DNA of 64,000 bases, from positions 1 to 64,000 of the forward strand of contig JAJXUO010000011.1 of assembly GCA_021782815.1 (NCBI GenBank). The letters run 5' to 3'. Positions 27,379 to 35,468 of this stretch are shown here, piece by piece. The notes under the pieces are model-generated. The model was not told the origin of the DNA. It saw only the letters and a program-made list of their open reading frames with translations, and did no database searches. Source of the stretch: Pseudomonadota bacterium. GTDB taxonomy: Bacteria; Pseudomonadota; Alphaproteobacteria; Rhodospirillales; Magnetospirillaceae. Every line of letters starts with the position of its first letter. Position 1 is the stretch's first letter. A program made the position numbers and the translations under genes.

Positions 27379-28195
27379 GCTGCCGCCCTTGCGCGAGGTC
27401 ATCGCCGCCCATGGCCTTGAGGCCCGCAAATCGCTGGGTCAGAACTTTCTGCTGGATCTCAACCTCACCGGCCGCATCGCCCGCCAGGCCGGCGATCTCA
27501 GCCAGGGCACGGTGATCGAGATCGGCCCCGGCCCCGGCGGTCTGACCCGCGCCCTGCTGGACAACGGCGCCCGCCATGTCATCGCCATCGAGCGCGACGA
27601 CCGCGCCATCGCCATCCAGCAGGAGATCGCCGCCGCCTATCCCGGGCGCCTGGAGATCATCGCCGACGACGCCCTGGACATCGACGCCGCCGACCTGGGC
27701 GAGACGCCGCGCCGCATCGTGGCCAACCTGCCCTACAATATTTCCACCGTGCTGCTCATCGCCTGGCTGCGCCGGGCCGAAGCCTTCGCCAGCCTGACCC
27801 TGATGTTCCAGAAAGAGGTGGTGGACCGTCTGGCCGCCCCGCCGAGAAGCCCCGATTACGGTCGGCTGTCGGTGATCACCCAGTGGCGCTGCCGGGTGCG
27901 TCCGCTGTTCAACGTGGCGCGCGAGGCTTTCACCCCGCCACCCAAGGTCACCAGCACGGTGGTGCATCTGGAACCCTATGCCGCCCCCCTGGCGCCGTGC
28001 CGCATGGAACGGCTGGAACAGGTGACCGCCGCCGCCTTCGGCCAGCGCCGCAAGATGCTGCGCTCGTCGCTGAAAAGCCTGGGTGATGCCGAAGCCCTGC
28101 TGGCCGCCGCCGGGCTCGATCCGACGCAGCGGGCCGAGGAGGTGCCGGTGGAAGGCTTCTGCGCCCTGGCCCGCGCCCTGGAGGCGCAAACATAA
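27371..28195 (+). CDS. rsmA: 16S rRNA (adenine1518/1519-N6)-dimethyltransferase
   Basis: 274-aa SAM-dependent methyltransferase (KsgA) that dimethylates two adjacent adenosines in helix 45 of 16S rRNA. It starts [10 protein letters not shown], has the SAM motif [14 protein letters not shown] and the catalytic NLPYN. The C-terminal [11 protein letters not shown] is typical. It is the last gene of the run from lptF. Confidence 0.96.
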   Translation: MTELPPLREVIAAHGLEARKSLGQNFLLDLNLTGRIARQAGDLSQGTVIEIGPGPGGLTRALLDNGARHVIAIERDDRAIAIQQEIAAAYPGRLEIIADDALDIDAADLGETPRRIVANLPYNISTVLLIAWLRRAEAFASLTLMFQKEVVDRLAAPPRSPDYGRLSVITQWRCRVRPLFNVAREAFTPPPKVTSTVVHLEPYAAPLAPCRMERLEQVTAAAFGQRRKMLRSSLKSLGDAEALLAAAGLDPTQRAEEVPVEGFCALARALEAQT

Positions 28196-28228
28196 GCCTC
28201 ATCGCCGACGTGCGCGATGAGGCAAAAA
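28196..28228. terminator. Terminator hairpin between convergent genes
   Basis: GCCTCATCGC (28196-28205) and GCGATGAGGC (28214-28223) form a perfect 10-bp stem; an A-run follows on the plus strand, while the minus strand has TTATGTTT after the stem. It lies between rsmA and the EamA gene. Confidence 0.7.
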
Positions 28229-28231
28229 TAA

Positions 28232-29125
28232 TCAGGCCCGCCGGGTGGCCAGGGCGATGCCGACGAAGATCAGCGCCATGCCGGTGCCGTGAAACCAGTG
28301 AAAGCCCTCGCCCAGCAGCGGCACCGCCAGCAGGGCGGTGAACACCGGGATCAGATTGGTGTAGAGCCCGGCGATATTGGCGCCGAGATCGGCCACCCCC
28401 TTGTTCCACAGACCGTAGGCCACCAGCGAGGGCAGCACCGCCACATAGGCGATGAGGCCGACCGCCTTGGCGGTCACGGCGAAACCGTGGCCCAGGGCCA
28501 GTTCCCCCAGATAGAGCGGCAGGATGAACAGGGTGCCCAGCCCCACCTGCACGGTCAGCAGCGCCAGCGGCGCCAGGCCTGTGGGAAACCGGCGCAGGGT
28601 GACGGAGAACAACGCCCAGCTCACCACCGCCGCCAGGGCCCAAAGGTCGCCTTCATGCAGGCGCAAGCCCAGCAGGCTGGTCAGCTCGCCGTGAGCGATC
28701 ACCAGCAGCACCCCGGCCAGCGACAACAGAATACCGCCGCCCTGCACCGGGCCGATGCGCTCTTTGAGCCACAGCCGCGACAGGGCGACGATGGCCACCG
28801 GAATGGCGGCGCTGACCAGGGTGGCGTTAACCGCCGTGGTGGTGGTCAGCGCCACATAAAGCAGGCTGTTGTAGGCGGTGACGCTGGACAGGGCCAGCCA
28901 GGCCAGAAGTTTCCACTGCCGCCGCACCAGCGGCCATTGCGCCCGCACCCGGGGCCAGCCCCAGGGCAGCAGCAGCAGGAAGGCGAAAAACCAGCGCCAG
29001 AAGGCCAGGGCCAGCGGCGGCACCGATCCGGCGGCCATGCGCCCGGCCACGGCATTGCCGCCCCACAACAGCGGCGGCACCAGCATGATGAGATAGGGCG
29101 AGAGCAAAAAGCGGCGGACGGGCAA
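28232..29125 (-). CDS. EamA (DMT) family transporter
   Basis: 297-aa inner-membrane protein with ten predicted helices in two EamA repeats; the first starts LLWGGNAVAGRM and the second LWALAAVVSWALFSV. Members move amino acids, nucleosides or drugs out of the cell; the substrate here is unknown. Starts are uncertain: TTG 29125 has GGGGAG nine bases upstream, while TTG 29143 would put this site inside the gene. Confidence 0.85.
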   Translation of the reverse strand: MPVRRFLLSPYLIMLVPPLLWGGNAVAGRMAAGSVPPLALAFWRWFFAFLLLLPWGWPRVRAQWPLVRRQWKLLAWLALSSVTAYNSLLYVALTTTTAVNATLVSAAIPVAIVALSRLWLKERIGPVQGGGILLSLAGVLLVIAHGELTSLLGLRLHEGDLWALAAVVSWALFSVTLRRFPTGLAPLALLTVQVGLGTLFILPLYLGELALGHGFAVTAKAVGLIAYVAVLPSLVAYGLWNKGVADLGANIAGLYTNLIPVFTALLAVPLLGEGFHWFHGTGMALIFVGIALATRRA

Positions 29126-29190
29126 AGAGGCGATGCTCCCCAAAAACAGGACAGCGCCACCCTACCCCTGCCGCCACCGCGGGATCAAGC

Positions 29191-29400
29191 TCAGCCGCCG
29201 GTACGCTTCATCACGCCCACGATCCAGCGGGGCAGCAGCACGAAGGACAGGGCCACGAACACCCCCAGCGAGCCCAGCACCGCCACGTCGCCGGTGGAAA
29301 AGGCCGAGGCGCTGCTTTTGATCACCAGGGTGTTGATCAGGGTCCAGATGACGATGGGCAGGGCCATGAAGCCCACCAGAACATAGGGAAGAAAACGCAT
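29191..29400 (-). CDS. Small two-helix membrane protein
   Basis: 69-aa protein with two hydrophobic helices (about residues 3-26 and 38-58) and a basic C-terminus (MKRTGG). No family recognised. It is preceded on its 5' side by nested inverted repeats and the second MITE-like copy. Confidence 0.7.
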   Translation of the reverse strand: MRFLPYVLVGFMALPIVIWTLINTLVIKSSASAFSTGDVAVLGSLGVFVALSFVLLPRWIVGVMKRTGG

Positions 29401-29408
29401 GGCATAAC

Positions 29409-29510
29409 CCCAGAAATATTAAGATTATAATGATTACAACAATCATTAGCGCCATACATGGAAAGGGCGGCGCCCCGTGTCAATCTTGTTAAAACCTTAA
29501 TATTTCTGGG
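29409..29510. repeat. Nested inverted repeats upstream of the small membrane protein
   Basis: A perfect 15-bp inverted repeat (arms at 29409-29423 and 29496-29510) encloses an 8-bp palindrome, TAATGATT-acaac-AATCATTA. The inner one is AT-rich and could be an operator. The outer arms abut the left end of MITE-like copy 2 at 29513. Confidence 0.7.
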
Positions 29511-29512
29511 AC

Positions 29513-29690
29513 TTATACCAAATTGCAGTGCTCGGAACCGATCACTGCACCCTCATACGCCGGGCGGGTTTCTCCGAAACCCTTGGCGTCGTGCCTGATG
29601 GCGCGCTTTGCCTCACCGCGCCATCAGGCGCGCGTCGCCTTGCTCCTAACCGGCGTCGCGATGAGTCAAACTCATCGCGACTTGGTATTA
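29513..29690 (+). mobile_element. MITE-like intergenic element, copy 2
   Basis: 178 bp bounded by TTATACCAA and TTGGTATTA. It carries the same hairpins as copy 1 in inverted order: CAGTGCTCGG-like arm, GGGTTTC/GAAACCC, CTGATGGCGCG/CGCGCCATCAG and a perfect GTCGCGATGAGT hairpin. It has one copy of the 27-bp unit that is duplicated in copy 1. The right end gives the TAA stop of the marR gene. Confidence 0.85.
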
Positions 29691-30131
29691 CTCCGCCAGC
29701 CGGGCGAAGGACTGATCCAAAAGCCGGTGCAGATCGGCGGTGTCCTCCCGCCCCAGCCGGGATTCGATCTCGGTCTGGGCGGCCCGCCACAGCGGCTTGG
29801 CCCGCTCCCACAGCGCCTGCCCGGCCGGGCTCACCGCCACCTGGCGGCTGCGGCGGTCGGCCCCGGCCTCCAGGGTGAGCAGGCCGCGGGCGAGCAAGGG
29901 TTTCAGGTTGCGGGTGACGGTGGTGCGATCCATGCCCATGAGCGCCGCCAGGGCATGGACCGACGGCGGTTCGCGCCGCACCAGATTGGCCAGCAGGGAA
30001 TATTGCGTCAGGGTCAGCTCCACCTGGGCAAGGTGGCGGTCGTAGACCTGGGTCATCCGCCGCGCCGTGCGGCGCAGACGAAAGCAGGTGCAGCCCTTCA
30101 GCCAATTGTGCCCGGCCTCCGCTTCGGTCAC
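29688..30131 (-). CDS. MarR family transcriptional regulator
   Basis: 147-aa winged-helix dimer. The helix-turn-helix is VHALAALMGMDRTTVTRNLKP and the wing RGLLTLEAGADRRSRQVAVS. GTG 30131 has AAGGAG five bases upstream; an earlier ATG at 30179 would overlap maoC. It lies 8 bp downstream of maoC, in the same operon. A CTCFRLRR segment near residue 12 carries a Cys, which could sense redox state or ligand. The stop codon is inside MITE-like copy 2. It probably controls the divergent MFS gene and itself through the palindrome at 30636-30647. Confidence 0.9.
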   Translation of the reverse strand: MTEAEAGHNWLKGCTCFRLRRTARRMTQVYDRHLAQVELTLTQYSLLANLVRREPPSVHALAALMGMDRTTVTRNLKPLLARGLLTLEAGADRRSRQVAVSPAGQALWERAKPLWRAAQTEIESRLGREDTADLHRLLDQSFARLAE

Positions 30132-30139
30132 GGCGCTCC

Positions 30140-30586
30140 TTACCCCTGACTGGGCCGCGCCGGCACCAGCATGCGGCACAGCATGGTTTGAGCCACCTCG
30201 TCGCGCTGGTTGAGCGTGGTGACCTTAACGCGGATCATACCGCGATCGGGGCGCGAACGCGACGGAATCACCTCCAGAACCTCGGTCTCGGCACGCAGCA
30301 TGTCGCCGGGATAGGTGGGGCGCGGCCAGTGCAGTTCCACATCGCGGCCGATCAGCCCCCCGGCGATACCGAGGCCGCTTTCGGCAAAGAGCCGCATGGT
30401 CAACGCCGCCGTCATCCAGCCCGAGGAGGCCAGGCCCTTGAAGAAACTGTCTTCCGCCGCCACCGGATCGGTATGGAAGGGCTGCGGATCATAGCGGCTG
30501 GCGAAGGAGATCACCTCCTCCTGGGTGACCTCGACCGGCCCGGCGGTAAAGAGCTGGCCCGGCTCGAAATCGGCAAGGTAACGCAT
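30140..30586 (-). CDS. MaoC family dehydratase
   Basis: 148-aa hot-dog-fold protein of the (R)-specific enoyl-CoA hydratase group. The hydratase motif region is SFASRYDPQPFHTDPVAAE with Asp and His for catalysis, followed by FKGLASSGWMTA. The acyl substrate is unknown. AGGAGAGG precedes ATG 30586. It is the first gene of the maoC-marR operon, divergent from an MFS carrier. Confidence 0.9.
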   Translation of the reverse strand: MRYLADFEPGQLFTAGPVEVTQEEVISFASRYDPQPFHTDPVAAEDSFFKGLASSGWMTAALTMRLFAESGLGIAGGLIGRDVELHWPRPTYPGDMLRAETEVLEVIPSRSRPDRGMIRVKVTTLNQRDEVAQTMLCRMLVPARPSQG

Positions 30587-30635
30587 CGACCTCTCCTGTT
30601 CGTTTATTTTAGAGCGGATTTCGCTCCGCATTTAT

Positions 30636-30647
30636 GTGTATATACAC
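30636..30647. promoter_or_regulatory. Perfect palindrome, candidate MarR operator
   Basis: GTGTATATACAC, a 12-bp perfect palindrome in the 89-bp space between maoC and the divergent MFS gene. Its position and the adjacent marR gene suggest autoregulation and control of both directions. A second inverted repeat (GAGCG-gattt-CGCTC) lies at about 30612-30626. Confidence 0.55.
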
Positions 30648-30675
30648 CTTAACACCTCTCAGACAAGGCTCGACC

Positions 30676-31959
30676 ATGTCCCACGCCGTTCCCCGCCGTC
30701 TCGCCGGCCTGCTCCAGGGCCGCCTGCATTACGCCTGGGTGGCGGCCGCCGCCACCTTCCTGGCCCTGCTGGTCTCGGCGGGCGTGCGCGGCATGCCGGG
30801 CGTGCTGCTGGTGCCGCTGCAACGCGACATGGGCTGGGACCGCGCCACCATTTCCTTCGCCATTTCGGTGGGCATCGCCCTTTACGGCCTCACCGGCCCT
30901 TTTGCCGGGGCCATCATGCAAAGCATCGGCATCCGCCGCACCACCCTGCTGGCCCTGGCGCTGCTGGCCCTGTCGGTGGCCTCCACCACCCTGGTGCATC
31001 ATCCCTGGCAGATGGTGCTGACCTGGGGCCTGCTGACCGGCCTCGGCACCGGCATGGTGGCCGGCGTTCTGGGCGCCACCGTGGTGGGACGCTGGTTCCG
31101 CAAGGATCGCGGCCTGGCCATGGGCATTCTCACCGCCAGCACCGCCACCGGCCAGCTGGCCTTCCTGCCGCTGCTGGCCCTGCTCATCGAGCATTTGGGC
31201 TGGCGCGGCGCCACCTTGTGCGCGGCGGCGGCCACGGCCCTGGTGGTGCCGGTGGTCTGGCTGCTGCTGCCGGACCGCCCGTCCGACCTCGATTTGCCGC
31301 CTTACGGCGCCGAGGCCGTCGAACCGCCGCGCGCCACGCTCGGCAATCCCCTGCTGCTGGCCTTCGCGGTGCTGGGACGCGGCCTCAGGCACCCCACCTT
31401 CTGGCTGCTTTCCAGCAGTTTCTTCGTCTGCGGCATGTCCACCAACGGACTGGTGGGCACCCACCTCATCCCCTTGTGCGTCGATCACGGCCTGCCGGAG
31501 GTGAACGCCGCCGGACTGCTGGCCGCCATGGGGGTGCTGGATCTGTTCGGCACCACCTTTTCCGGCTGGCTGTCGGACCGTTTCGACAACCGCTTCCTGC
31601 TGGCCTGGTATTACGGCCTGCGCGGCCTCAGCCTGATCTATCTGCCCTATTCCGATTTCAGCTTCGCGCAGCTGTCGCTGTTCGCCCTGTTTTACGGCCT
31701 CGACTGGATCGCCACGGTGCCGCCCACCGTGCGCCTGACCGCCGACACCTTCGGCGAGCACGATGCCCCCATCCTGTTCGGCTGGATCGCCGCCGGGCAT
31801 CAGTTGGGCGCCGCCACCGCCGCTCTGGGCGCCGGTATCCTGCGCAGCGAATATCAGAGCTACCTGCAATCCTTTCTGATCGCCGGCGCCGCCTGCGTGC
31901 TGATCGCCGCCGTGCTCAGCGCCGCCGCCACCCTGCGCCGTCGCGCCCAGCCCGCCTGA
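30676..31959 (+). CDS. MFS transporter
   Basis: 427-aa inner-membrane carrier with twelve helices. The start of helix 1 (GVRGMPGVLLVPLQRDMGW) and RRTTLLALALLALS are typical of the oxalate/formate- and monocarboxylate-type MFS group. GWLSDRFDNR is the loop motif. Divergent from maoC-marR, so it may import or export a carboxylic acid or acyl compound processed by MaoC. ATG 30676 has AAGG upstream. Confidence 0.87.
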   Translation: MSHAVPRRLAGLLQGRLHYAWVAAAATFLALLVSAGVRGMPGVLLVPLQRDMGWDRATISFAISVGIALYGLTGPFAGAIMQSIGIRRTTLLALALLALSVASTTLVHHPWQMVLTWGLLTGLGTGMVAGVLGATVVGRWFRKDRGLAMGILTASTATGQLAFLPLLALLIEHLGWRGATLCAAAATALVVPVVWLLLPDRPSDLDLPPYGAEAVEPPRATLGNPLLLAFAVLGRGLRHPTFWLLSSSFFVCGMSTNGLVGTHLIPLCVDHGLPEVNAAGLLAAMGVLDLFGTTFSGWLSDRFDNRFLLAWYYGLRGLSLIYLPYSDFSFAQLSLFALFYGLDWIATVPPTVRLTADTFGEHDAPILFGWIAAGHQLGAATAALGAGILRSEYQSYLQSFLIAGAACVLIAAVLSAAATLRRRAQPA

Positions 31960-32376
31960 TCAAAAGGCGATGGGCTGGGTCTTCACCTCCTGGCAATGGC
32001 CGTGGGCGGTGACGTTGCGCGGCTCCACATCGGTGCCGATCACCCCCAGGGTCAGGGTCATGTCCCCGGCCGGACGGGTGATGGCGATGTTCAGCACCGT
32101 TTTGCTGAGATAGCTGGCCCCCACATAGCGGCGGTTCTCCAGGGTGTAGGCGCCGGGCGTGATGGACCAGTCGTCGGTCAGGGTGAACATGAAGTCGCTG
32201 CCCGTGGCCACGCTGAAGGCGGTGTCGTTCAGCTTGAACGGCGCCTGACAGGCCGCGCCGCCGTCGCACTGGCTGATCACGCAGCGCAAGTGCGGAGAGG
32301 GGCCGTCGTCGGCGCGGGCGGCCTGGGCCCCTACCAGCAGCAGCACGGCCGCCATGGATGTGAACAGCGTTTTCAT
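31960..32376 (-). CDS. Small secreted protein of unknown function
   Basis: 138-aa protein with a signal peptide (residues 1-22, QAARA-DD). The mature part has four Cys (LRCVISQC, GAACQ and HGHCQE), which could form two disulfides in the periplasm. No family is recognised. ATG 32376 is preceded by GGGGGAGGC and overlaps the tlyA stop by 4 bp, so it is translationally coupled to tlyA. It ends next to the convergent MFS stop. Confidence 0.78.
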   Translation of the reverse strand: MKTLFTSMAAVLLLVGAQAARADDGPSPHLRCVISQCDGGAACQAPFKLNDTAFSVATGSDFMFTLTDDWSITPGAYTLENRRYVGASYLSKTVLNIAITRPAGDMTLTLGVIGTDVEPRNVTAHGHCQEVKTQPIAF

Positions 32377-33116
32377 GCCTCCCCCTTTCGTCCCACGATC
32401 AGGAACTCGATATTGCCTTCCGGCCCCTTGATGGGGCTTTCCACGATGCCGTCCACCCGCCAGCCCGGCTGGGCGGCCAGCCAGGCCTCGATGCGGGCGC
32501 AGACCTCGGCGTGCAGTTCGGGCTCGCGCACCACGCCGCCCTTGCCCACCCGGCCCTTGCCCACCTCGAACTGCGGCTTGATCAGCGCCGCCAGCCAGGC
32601 CCGGGGTTTGGTCAGGGCCAGGGCGGCGGGCAGCACGGTTTCCAGGCCGATGAAACTGGCGTCGCACACCACCGCGTCCACCGGCTCGGCGATGATCTCG
32701 GCCGTAAGATGGCGGGCATTGGTTTTTTCCAGCACCACCACGCGGGGATCGGTGCGCAGTTTCCAGGCCAGCTGGCCATGCCCCACATCCACGGCATAGA
32801 CCCGGGCGGCGCCGTGGGCCAGCAGCACGTCGGTGAAGCCGCCGGTGGAGCAGCCCACATCCACCGCCACCAGTCCGGCGGGATCGAGGGCGAAAGCCTC
32901 GATGGCCTTGGCCAGTTTCAGGCCGCCGCGCGACACCCAGGGGTGATCCTGGCCGCGCAACTCCAGCGCCACATCCCCGGCCAGACTCTGCCCGGCCTTG
33001 TCCAGGCGGCGCTCGCCGGAATAAACCAGCCCGGCCATGATCAGGGCCTGGGCGCGGGCGCGGCTTTCCGCCAGGCCGCGGTCCACCAACATCTGATCCA
33101 GTCTCATCTTCGTCAT
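32373..33116 (-). CDS. tlyA: TlyA family rRNA 2'-O-methyltransferase
   Basis: 247-aa enzyme with an N-terminal S4 RNA-binding domain (MRLDQMLVDRGLAESRARAQ) and an FtsJ-type SAM domain with VAVDVGCSTGGFTDVLL. The catalytic K-D-K-E set is not fully traced. In mycobacteria TlyA methylates C1409 of 16S and C1920 of 23S rRNA. In many alphaproteobacteria tlyA is close to dxs; here it is on the other side of the xseB-ispA-dxs cluster. Start at ATG 33116. Confidence 0.93.
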   Translation of the reverse strand: MTKMRLDQMLVDRGLAESRARAQALIMAGLVYSGERRLDKAGQSLAGDVALELRGQDHPWVSRGGLKLAKAIEAFALDPAGLVAVDVGCSTGGFTDVLLAHGAARVYAVDVGHGQLAWKLRTDPRVVVLEKTNARHLTAEIIAEPVDAVVCDASFIGLETVLPAALALTKPRAWLAALIKPQFEVGKGRVGKGGVVREPELHAEVCARIEAWLAAQPGWRVDGIVESPIKGPEGNIEFLIVGRKGEA

Positions 33117-33257
33117 GGCCGCATCTTGCCCAACCCCGCGCCGCAAGGCCAGCAGAGATGGATGGCAGCCTTGCATCCACGGATTTCTTATTGAAAATTT
33201 CCCACATATCTCTATTCAAGCATCTTTATTTCCCCGCTATCCTCCGGGACGCCGCAA

Positions 33258-34208
33258 ATGACCACCGCCCTTTTCACCCACCCCGCCTGCTTCGGCCACG
33301 ATACCGGGGACTACCATCCCGAAGGCGTCGAACGGCTGCGGCGGCTGCTGGCGGCGCTGGACGGCGAGGATTTTCAAGCCCTGGAGCGGCGCGAGGCGCC
33401 GCGCGCCACCCTGGCGCAGCTTTTGCGCGCCCACGATGCCGATCACCTGGATTTCATTCAGAACAACCTGCCGGACGGCGACGAGCATATTTATCTCGAC
33501 CCCGATACCGTGGTGTCGTCGGGCTCGTGGGAGGCGGCGCTGCGCTCGGCCGGGGCGGCCATCGCCGCCGTGGACGCGGTGATGGAGGGCCATGTCCGCA
33601 ACGCCTTCTGCGCCACCCGCCCGCCCGGCCATCATGCCGAAAGCCGGGCGGTGCTGGGCTTCTGCCTGTTCAACAACGCGGCGGTGGGCGCCCTGCACGC
33701 CATCGCCGCCCACGGCGCCAAACGGGTGGCGGTCTATGACCTCGACGTGCATCACGGCAACGGCACCCAGGACATCTTCCAGTCCCAGCCCGATCTGCTC
33801 TATGTCTCGACGCACGAGGAGGACTCGTTCCCCGGCACCGGCCTGGCCGAGGAAACCGGGGTGGCCGGCAACATCCTCAACCTGCCTCTGCCGCCCGGCA
33901 CCGGCTCGGAGGACTGGCGCCGCGTGGTGGAGGACAAGGTGCTGCCCGCCCTGCGCGCCTTCAAACCCGATCTTCTGATGATCTCGGCCGGGTTCGACGC
34001 CCACAAGGACGATCCCATGGCCCACCTCGCCCTCACCACCGAGGATTTCGCCTGGGTCACCCGCGCGCTTGCCGCCGTGGCCGACGATTGCTGCGGCGGA
34101 CGGCTGGTCTCGGTGCTGGAGGGCGGCTACGATCTGAAATCCCTGGTCCAGGCCTGCGCCGCCCATGTCCGGGCCCTGATGGCGGATCAGGGGGCGCCTG
34201 TCGGCTGA
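33258..34208 (+). CDS. Histone deacetylase family protein
   Basis: 316-aa zinc hydrolase of the arginase/deacetylase fold. The active-site motifs are RPPGHHAE (tandem His), DLDVHHGNGTQ (zinc Asp and His) and SAGFDAHKDDP (zinc Asp). Bacterial members are acetylpolyamine amidohydrolases or acetoin-utilisation-type proteins; the substrate is unknown. It precedes xseB-ispA-dxs, a frequent alphaproteobacterial order. Confidence 0.92.
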   Translation: MTTALFTHPACFGHDTGDYHPEGVERLRRLLAALDGEDFQALERREAPRATLAQLLRAHDADHLDFIQNNLPDGDEHIYLDPDTVVSSGSWEAALRSAGAAIAAVDAVMEGHVRNAFCATRPPGHHAESRAVLGFCLFNNAAVGALHAIAAHGAKRVAVYDLDVHHGNGTQDIFQSQPDLLYVSTHEEDSFPGTGLAEETGVAGNILNLPLPPGTGSEDWRRVVEDKVLPALRAFKPDLLMISAGFDAHKDDPMAHLALTTEDFAWVTRALAAVADDCCGGRLVSVLEGGYDLKSLVQACAAHVRALMADQGAPVG

Positions 34209-34293
34209 CGGCGGCCCTTTTCCCCGCCGGATTAGTTTGCAGCTCCCGGCCCTTGCGCGTAAACTTGCCGCCTTTGCAAAGGAGCCGCCCGCC

Positions 34294-34539
34294 TTGTCCG
34301 ATCTGCCCGCCGATATCGCCGCCTTGAGCTTCGAGGATGCCCTGGCCGAGCTGGAACGCATCGTGCGCCAGTTGGAGGAGGGCAAGGGCCGCCTGGACGA
34401 GGCCATCGAGGCCTATGCCCGCGGCGAGGCCCTGAAGCGCCATTGCCAGGCCAAGCTGGCCGAGGCCCAGGCCCGGGTGGACCGCATCGTTCAGGCCGCC
34501 GACGGCAGTCTGTCGCTGACCCCCGCCGAGATCGGGTGA
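34294..34539 (+). CDS. xseB: Exodeoxyribonuclease VII small subunit
   Basis: 81-aa helical subunit of the single-strand DNA exonuclease. The family pattern SFEDALAELERIVRQLEEG and LDEAIEAYARGEAL is complete. The TTG at 34294 has AAGGAG 10 bases upstream and gives the usual ~80-aa length; an upstream TTG at 34237 would add an unconserved tail. It is 9 bases before ispA. Confidence 0.93.
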   Translation: MSDLPADIAALSFEDALAELERIVRQLEEGKGRLDEAIEAYARGEALKRHCQAKLAEAQARVDRIVQAADGSLSLTPAEIG

Positions 34540-34547
34540 GCGGCGAC

Positions 34548-35432
34548 ATGACCCTGGCGGAGGCCCTGGCCGATCTGGCCCGGCTGATGAACGACGAACT
34601 GGCCCGCCTGCTGCCCCTGCCCGAAGGGACCGAGGCGCGGCTGTTCGAGGCCATGCGCTATTCCAGCCTGGACGGCGGCAAGCGGCTGCGCCCCTTCTTC
34701 GTGCTGCAGGGCGCGCGGCTGTTCAACGTGGCCGGGCAGGCGGCGCTGCGGGTGGCCGCCGCCCTGGAAATGGTGCACTGCTATTCGCTGGTGCATGACG
34801 ATCTGCCGGCCATGGACGACGACGATCTGCGCCGGGGCCGCCCCACCACCCATCGCCGCTTCGACGAGGCCACGGCCATTCTGGCCGGCGACGGCCTGCT
34901 GACCAAGGCCTTCGAGGTGCTGGCCGGCCCCGCCACCCATTCCGATCCGCAGGTGCGCTGCGAACTGGTGTGGGAGCTGGCCGTCGCCGCCGGCCCCGCC
35001 GGCATGGTGGGCGGGCAGATGGTGGATCTGCTGGCCGAGGAGCGGGAGATGGACATGATCGCCGTCACCCGCCTGCAGCAGATGAAGACCGGCCGCCTGA
35101 TCGGCTTCGCCTGCGAGGCCGGGGCCATTCTCGGCAAGGCGCCCTATCCGCAACGCCAGGCCCTGAAGGCCTATGCCCACGATCTCGGCCTGGCCTTCCA
35201 GATCGCCGACGATCTCCTGGATGTGGAGGGCGATCCCGCCCTGGTGGGCAAGGGCCTGCACAAGGACGAGGCCGCCGGCAAGGCCACCTTCGTCTCGCTT
35301 TTGGGGGTGGACCGCGCCCACGCCCAGGCCGAGGCCCTGGCCGCCCAGGCCATCGCCCATCTTGACGTTTTCGACGACAAGGCCGATCTGCTGCGCGAGG
35401 CCGCGCGTTACGTGGTGGAGCGCAAGCTCTAA
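34548..35432 (+). CDS. ispA: Polyprenyl synthetase, probable farnesyl diphosphate synthase
   Basis: 294-aa prenyltransferase that elongates IPP and DMAPP to farnesyl diphosphate. The first aspartate-rich motif is HDDLPAMDDDDLRRG and the second is DDLLDVEGD. Length and the bulk near the first motif fit FPP synthase, although geranylgeranyl product cannot be excluded. ATG 34548 overlaps nothing, while a GTG at 34536 overlaps the xseB stop. It is cotranscribed with xseB and dxs. Confidence 0.93.
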   Translation: MTLAEALADLARLMNDELARLLPLPEGTEARLFEAMRYSSLDGGKRLRPFFVLQGARLFNVAGQAALRVAAALEMVHCYSLVHDDLPAMDDDDLRRGRPTTHRRFDEATAILAGDGLLTKAFEVLAGPATHSDPQVRCELVWELAVAAGPAGMVGGQMVDLLAEEREMDMIAVTRLQQMKTGRLIGFACEAGAILGKAPYPQRQALKAYAHDLGLAFQIADDLLDVEGDPALVGKGLHKDEAAGKATFVSLLGVDRAHAQAEALAAQAIAHLDVFDDKADLLREAARYVVERKL

Positions 35433-35468
35433 GGCGCCGCCGCCGCTTTTCCTGGTTCTGGTGATGTA

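Noticed and set aside
31960-33219. 419-aa minus-strand frame covering the small secreted protein and tlyA
   Set aside because: Only the last 138 codons (start 32376, with signal peptide and good ribosome-binding site) make sense; the rest overlaps tlyA in another frame.
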